From Cupriavidus sp. D384 (lineage in GTDB: Bacteria; Pseudomonadota; Gammaproteobacteria; Burkholderiales; Burkholderiaceae), in NCBI RefSeq assembly GCF_001652915.1, contig NZ_BBQI01000043.1, positions 44,982 to 108,981 on the forward strand: DNA of 64,000 bases, in the 5' to 3' direction. Shown here piece by piece: positions 61,486-64,000 of the stretch. The stretch's first letter is position 1. Each line of letters begins with the position of its first letter. Position numbers and translations under genes: made by a program. The notes under the pieces are model-generated. The model did not search any database and was not told where the DNA came from. It worked only from the letters and a program-made list of their open reading frames with translations.

Positions 61486-61734
61486 TCAACGCTTTTTGTT
61501 CGACTGAGCCACCACCGTGCCGGCGAGTGTCTTTGTCAGCGGCGACGAGCGAGGATTGTCCAATGCCTTCGACGCCTTGCTTTCCGTGTTGGCGCCCGTC
61601 TGCGCGGTTGTGCCGGATTGCCGCAAAGCGGACCCGGCGAGCGACTTCTGGAGCGCACTCGACGAACTGCCGCCAAGCGTCTTGCCTGCGGTTGATGCGA
61701 CCTGCGGAGATGTTCTCTTGCTGTTTGTAGCCAC
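61486..61734 (-). CDS. Small repeat protein (82 residues)
   Basis: This 82-residue basic Ser/Ala-rich protein contains two copies of a repeat of about 27 residues: 'STAGKTL...SLAGSALRQS' and 'SKASKAL...TLAGTVVAQS'. Small proteins with this 'K-x2-AGS-x-L-x-Q' repeat are known to me as unnamed hypothetical proteins in accessory regions. It is convergent with the phosphatase-like gene and ends in a strong terminator. The repeats are predicted to be helical; nothing suggests an enzyme. Confidence 0.68.
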   Translation of the reverse strand: MATNSKRTSPQVASTAGKTLGGSSSSALQKSLAGSALRQSGTTAQTGANTESKASKALDNPRSSPLTKTLAGTVVAQSNKKR

Positions 61735-62207
61735 GATTACTCCTCAAAGCGCTCCAGGAGGCAGGAGTCGGCGCTTCTGGAGCTAAGCGACCCAGACTAG
61801 TGAGTCCAACCAGCAATTACCCACTATATCTAGTATCTCATAAAATACCACATACCGTATCTAGTTAAATTGAGCTAGATAGCAAATCGCTGCACGTCCT
61901 AAGGTTCAGACATAATCCGTCTATTGTCTAAGAGTGCATGTTAAGCCCTCGGACGCCCGAAGAGCACGGGTACTGCGTGACCGCCCCACACCGGGACGCT
62001 CCACACCGGGACGCTCCACACACCTGAACATCTGGCATTAAGTGCTCGATAAGCCTCACATATGACGCATCAAATGAAGCCACTTATTTTCAAATAATTT
62101 CTTTATTTTCAATAACTTATAAGAAATTCGAAAGTTCGGACATTTCATGCTTGAAGCAATGCAAGTTCGGACATCAATTGCTTCTACGGCCCCCAAATTG
62201 AGTAGCC
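61735..62207. repeat. AT-rich non-coding block with several direct repeats
   Basis: The block holds a 15-bp tandem repeat CCGGGACGCTCCACA (61991-62005 and 62006-62020), TTATTTTCAA twice (62084-62093, 62103-62112) and AAGTTCGGACAT twice (62132-62143, 62163-62174, 31 bp apart). No gene is seen. Repeats of this spacing are found at transposon ends and at iteron-type sites. It separates the accessory island from the LacI region. Confidence 0.6.
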
Positions 62208-62422
62208 TCAATACGCACTTCTCGACGAGATTTCGGCCAGGAATTGCTTGAGATCGCGGCCACGATATTCCACATTTCCCAGACGGAAGGCCTGACCATA
62301 AGGTGTCGCGTACGGCACCTCATGCCCATGTCTTTGATGCACGGGCGCGTCCGGTCCGATGTCGGCAATGAGGGCTACCTCGTCAGCGACAGCGCGGGCA
62401 ACGAGATCCGTTCGGGCGGCCC
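62208..62422 (-). pseudogene. Orphan C-terminal coding fragment, family unknown
   Basis: In one minus-strand frame, running from within the LacI 3' end to a TGA at 62208-62210, the sequence reads as well-formed protein: 'HIGAARTDLVARAVADEVAL', 'HEVPYATPYGQAFRLG' and 'YRGRDLKQFLAEISSRSAY'. No start or upstream part is present because the frame runs into LacI, which occupies another frame. It may be a truncated gene remnant at the island junction. An opposite-strand reading also looks acceptable, so this is a weak call. Confidence 0.3.
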
Positions 62423-63484
62423 CTATGTGCGCTTCGATGTGGGTTTTCTGTTGGCTGGCGAATCAGCGATGGCATCGCGCACGCGCACGGTGCCGCGCTC
62501 CACGAGCTCGCACGGCACATCCACGGTGCGCGCCATGACCTGGCCGCCAATCTGGTCGAACAGCAAGGTGCGCGTGGCATCCACCATCTTCTCGATGTCC
62601 TGCTGCACGGTTGTCAGATCGAACGACGGCCATGCGGCCTGGGGCACATTGTCGAACCCCACCACGGACACATCGCGCGGCACCTGCATGCCCAGTTCGG
62701 CACGCAGGGTTTCCAGTGCCGCGATGGCCATGTGGTCGTTGGCGGCGAACAGCGCATCGGGCCGGTTGCCGGGGTCCTGGAACAGGGCCAGCACCGCGCG
62801 CCTTGCCTCGCCGAAGTCATAGTGACCAACCGCGCGGGCATGCAGTTGCAAGCCGGCGGCAGCCAGCGCATCGCGCAGGCCCGCCTCGCGGTCGCGGCTG
62901 GTTGACGCGTTCTCCGCGCCAGCCAGCCAGGCGATGCGGCGATGCCCGCTGCGCACCAGCATGTCCCCGACCATCCGCCCGCCGTCCCGGTTCTGCGAGG
63001 TCACCGAACTGGTGGAATAGGCTCCCATGGCCCCCATCTTTGCCACGCGATTGAACAGCACCACGGGAATCCCGGCATTGATGCAGTCGTTGGCAAGCGC
63101 CGACGACAGTGTCGTGGACGCCATGACGATGCCATCGACCTGGTACTGCAGGATGTCCGTCAGCACGTCGTCGGCGTCTTCCGTCTGGCTGATGAACAGC
63201 AGCACGTGATAGCCGTCCTGCTGCAGTGCCTGACACAGCCGCTCGATGACCACCGGATAGAACTGGTTCTCCAGATAGCTCATCACCAGCCCGATGATGC
63301 GGCTGCGGCGCGTGATCAGGCTGCGGGCGATGGCGTTCGGCCGGTAGCCCAACTTGCGCGCCGCCGTCTCGATGCGTTCGCGCGTTTCCGGCGCCACGCT
63401 GGCGCCGGGCGTGAAGGCGCGGCTGACAGCGGACTGCGAGACTTCCGCCAGCCGCGCCACGTCGTGGGCGGTGACCTTCTTCAT
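62423..63484 (-). CDS. LacI-family transcriptional regulator
   Basis: This 353-residue LacI/GalR regulator has an N-terminal HTH ('TAHDVARLAEVSQSAVSRAF') with hinge region ('RKLGYRPNAIARSL') and a periplasmic-binding-like core ('IGLVMSYLENQFYPVVIERL', 'ALFAANDHMAIAALETLRAE', 'VSVVGFDNVPQAAWPS'). It probably represses a sugar or sugar-acid operon. The start at 63484 overlaps the SDR stop as ATGA; the longer open frame upstream is the SDR in another phase. Confidence 0.94.
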   Translation of the reverse strand: MKKVTAHDVARLAEVSQSAVSRAFTPGASVAPETRERIETAARKLGYRPNAIARSLITRRSRIIGLVMSYLENQFYPVVIERLCQALQQDGYHVLLFISQTEDADDVLTDILQYQVDGIVMASTTLSSALANDCINAGIPVVLFNRVAKMGAMGAYSTSSVTSQNRDGGRMVGDMLVRSGHRRIAWLAGAENASTSRDREAGLRDALAAAGLQLHARAVGHYDFGEARRAVLALFQDPGNRPDALFAANDHMAIAALETLRAELGMQVPRDVSVVGFDNVPQAAWPSFDLTTVQQDIEKMVDATRTLLFDQIGGQVMARTVDVPCELVERGTVRVRDAIADSPANRKPTSKRT

Positions 63485-64000
63485 GCTGCCGTCCACCCGC
63501 CGTCGAGCATCAGCGCGCTGCCCGTCATCAGGCTGGAAGCGTCGCTGGCGAGGAATACCACCGGGCCCATCACCTCGTCGATCCGGCCCAGCCGGCCCAG
63601 CGCGATCTTGTCGAGCACGAAGCGTCGGAACGACGCGTCCTCGAACATCGGCGCGGTGAGCGTCGTCTCGATAAAGGTCGGGCAAAGCGTATTGACGCGG
63701 ATGCCTGCCGGACCAAGCTCCCACGCCAGCGCCTTGCTCATGCCCTCCACCGCATGCTTGCTGGCACAGTACAGCGTGCGGCGCGGGCTGCCCACGTGCC
63801 CCATCTGCGACGAAACATTGATGATCGATCCTGGCAGGCCCGCCGCCTGCAGGCTGCGGGCGACCTCGCGCGAGACGTAGAAGGTGGCCTTCACGTTGAG
63901 CGCAAAGACCGCGTCAATGTCTTCGTCGGCAGTGTCGGTCAGCAGCTTCGGCCGGTTCATCCCCGCGTTGTTGACCAGGATCTGGAACGGCGGGGGGCGG
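63481..64000 (-). CDS. Short-chain dehydrogenase/reductase (SDR) 3, 5' part outside window
   Basis: About 173 C-terminal codons are visible and the frame is open to the window edge, where 'ILVNNAGMNRPKLLTDT' contains the SDR NNAG motif. 'VSSQMGHVGSPRRTLYCASK' carries the catalytic Ser and YxxxK pair, and 'GIRVNTLCPTFIETTL' follows. It is a classical SDR, probably acting on a sugar acid or polyol, given the LacI gene directly coupled to it. The N-terminal cofactor motif lies beyond the window. Confidence 0.9.
   Translation of the reverse strand, partial: RPPPFQILVNNAGMNRPKLLTDTADEDIDAVFALNVKATFYVSREVARSLQAAGLPGSIINVSSQMGHVGSPRRTLYCASKHAVEGMSKALAWELGPAGIRVNTLCPTFIETTLTAPMFEDASFRRFVLDKIALGRLGRIDEVMGPVVFLASDASSLMTGSALMLDGGWTAA

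Noticed and set aside
62244..62822. 192-codon plus-strand frame opposite LacI
   Set aside because: Most of it lies antisense to the LacI gene. Only about 50 codons before that look acceptable, and the minus-strand reading there is at least as good.
1..64000. CRISPR arrays, rRNA or tRNA genes
   Set aside because: I saw no regularly spaced repeat array, no rRNA segment and no tRNA T-loop pattern outside coding sequence. Short GTTCGAATCC-like words occur only inside genes.

Overview
The window looks like a chromosome or megaplasmid segment of a catabolically versatile betaproteobacterium of the order Burkholderiales (Cupriavidus, Bordetella/Achromobacter or a relative). The basis is seven Bug-type (TctC) periplasmic solute receptors, which this order has expanded strongly, together with many CoA-dependent catabolic genes, LysR/TetR/IclR regulators and an H-NS protein of the Burkholderiales type. 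No genus is claimed, because no rRNA or housekeeping marker is present apart from a thiol peroxidase. REGION 1 (1-48,960) is a catabolic supercluster. Plus-strand genes 1-11,402 encode two family III CoA-transferases, two crotonase-fold proteins, a zinc-free medium-chain reductase, two Bug receptors, a TetR regulator, a nitronate monooxygenase-like flavoprotein, an acyl-CoA dehydrogenase and a thiolase. After a LysR gene, a minus-strand operon (18,546 down to 12,611) encodes a crotonase with both catalytic glutamates, a large acyl-CoA dehydrogenase, an acyl-CoA ligase, an alpha/beta hydrolase and an unusual double tautomerase-fold protein. It is divergent from a TetR gene, with two palindromic operators between them. 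An intact IS66-family element (19,337-21,766, with an exact 8-bp target duplication) sits next to it. A second minus-strand block (29,821 down to 21,951) encodes SDR, Bug, hydrolase, Baeyer-Villiger-type monooxygenase, 3-hydroxyacyl-CoA dehydrogenase, SDR, IclR and Bug. Together these could convert an alcohol to a ketone, then an ester or lactone, then an acid, then acyl-CoA, and finish by beta-oxidation. Further units follow: MmgE/PrpD, a small membrane protein, Bug plus an ABM monooxygenase, Bug plus an AidB-like acyl-CoA dehydrogenase with LysR, and a PaaI-like thioesterase. REGION 2 (38,966-43,923) is a compact oxidation module of more GC-rich codon use: a ferritin-like diiron oxygenase, a flavin/2Fe-2S reductase, a zinc alcohol dehydrogenase and two paralogous TetR regulators. 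REGION 3 (44,030-48,960) has thiol peroxidase, then fumarylacetoacetase, an acetoacetate-decarboxylase-like protein and Bug, divergent from a LysR gene with a palindromic site. REGION 4 (about 49,000-62,200) is an accessory island: H-NS, a large membrane protein, many small unrecognised genes often followed by their own hairpin, a decayed tandem HAD duplicate, a paralogous pair of unknown proteins, an AlpA-like HTH protein, two XRE regulators, and a three-gene XRE / small 'GVQPK' protein / CX5R-phosphatase operon. It ends in an AT-rich block of direct repeats and an orphan C-terminal coding fragment. REGION 5 (62,423-64,000) has a LacI regulator overlapping an SDR gene that leaves the window. 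The candidates I rate most likely to be undescribed are the XRE-GVQPK-phosphatase operon (60,195-61,362), the diiron oxygenase module (38,966-43,923) and the proline-less double tautomerase (12,611-13,327). All functional statements are from reading sequence and motifs; no database search was run.
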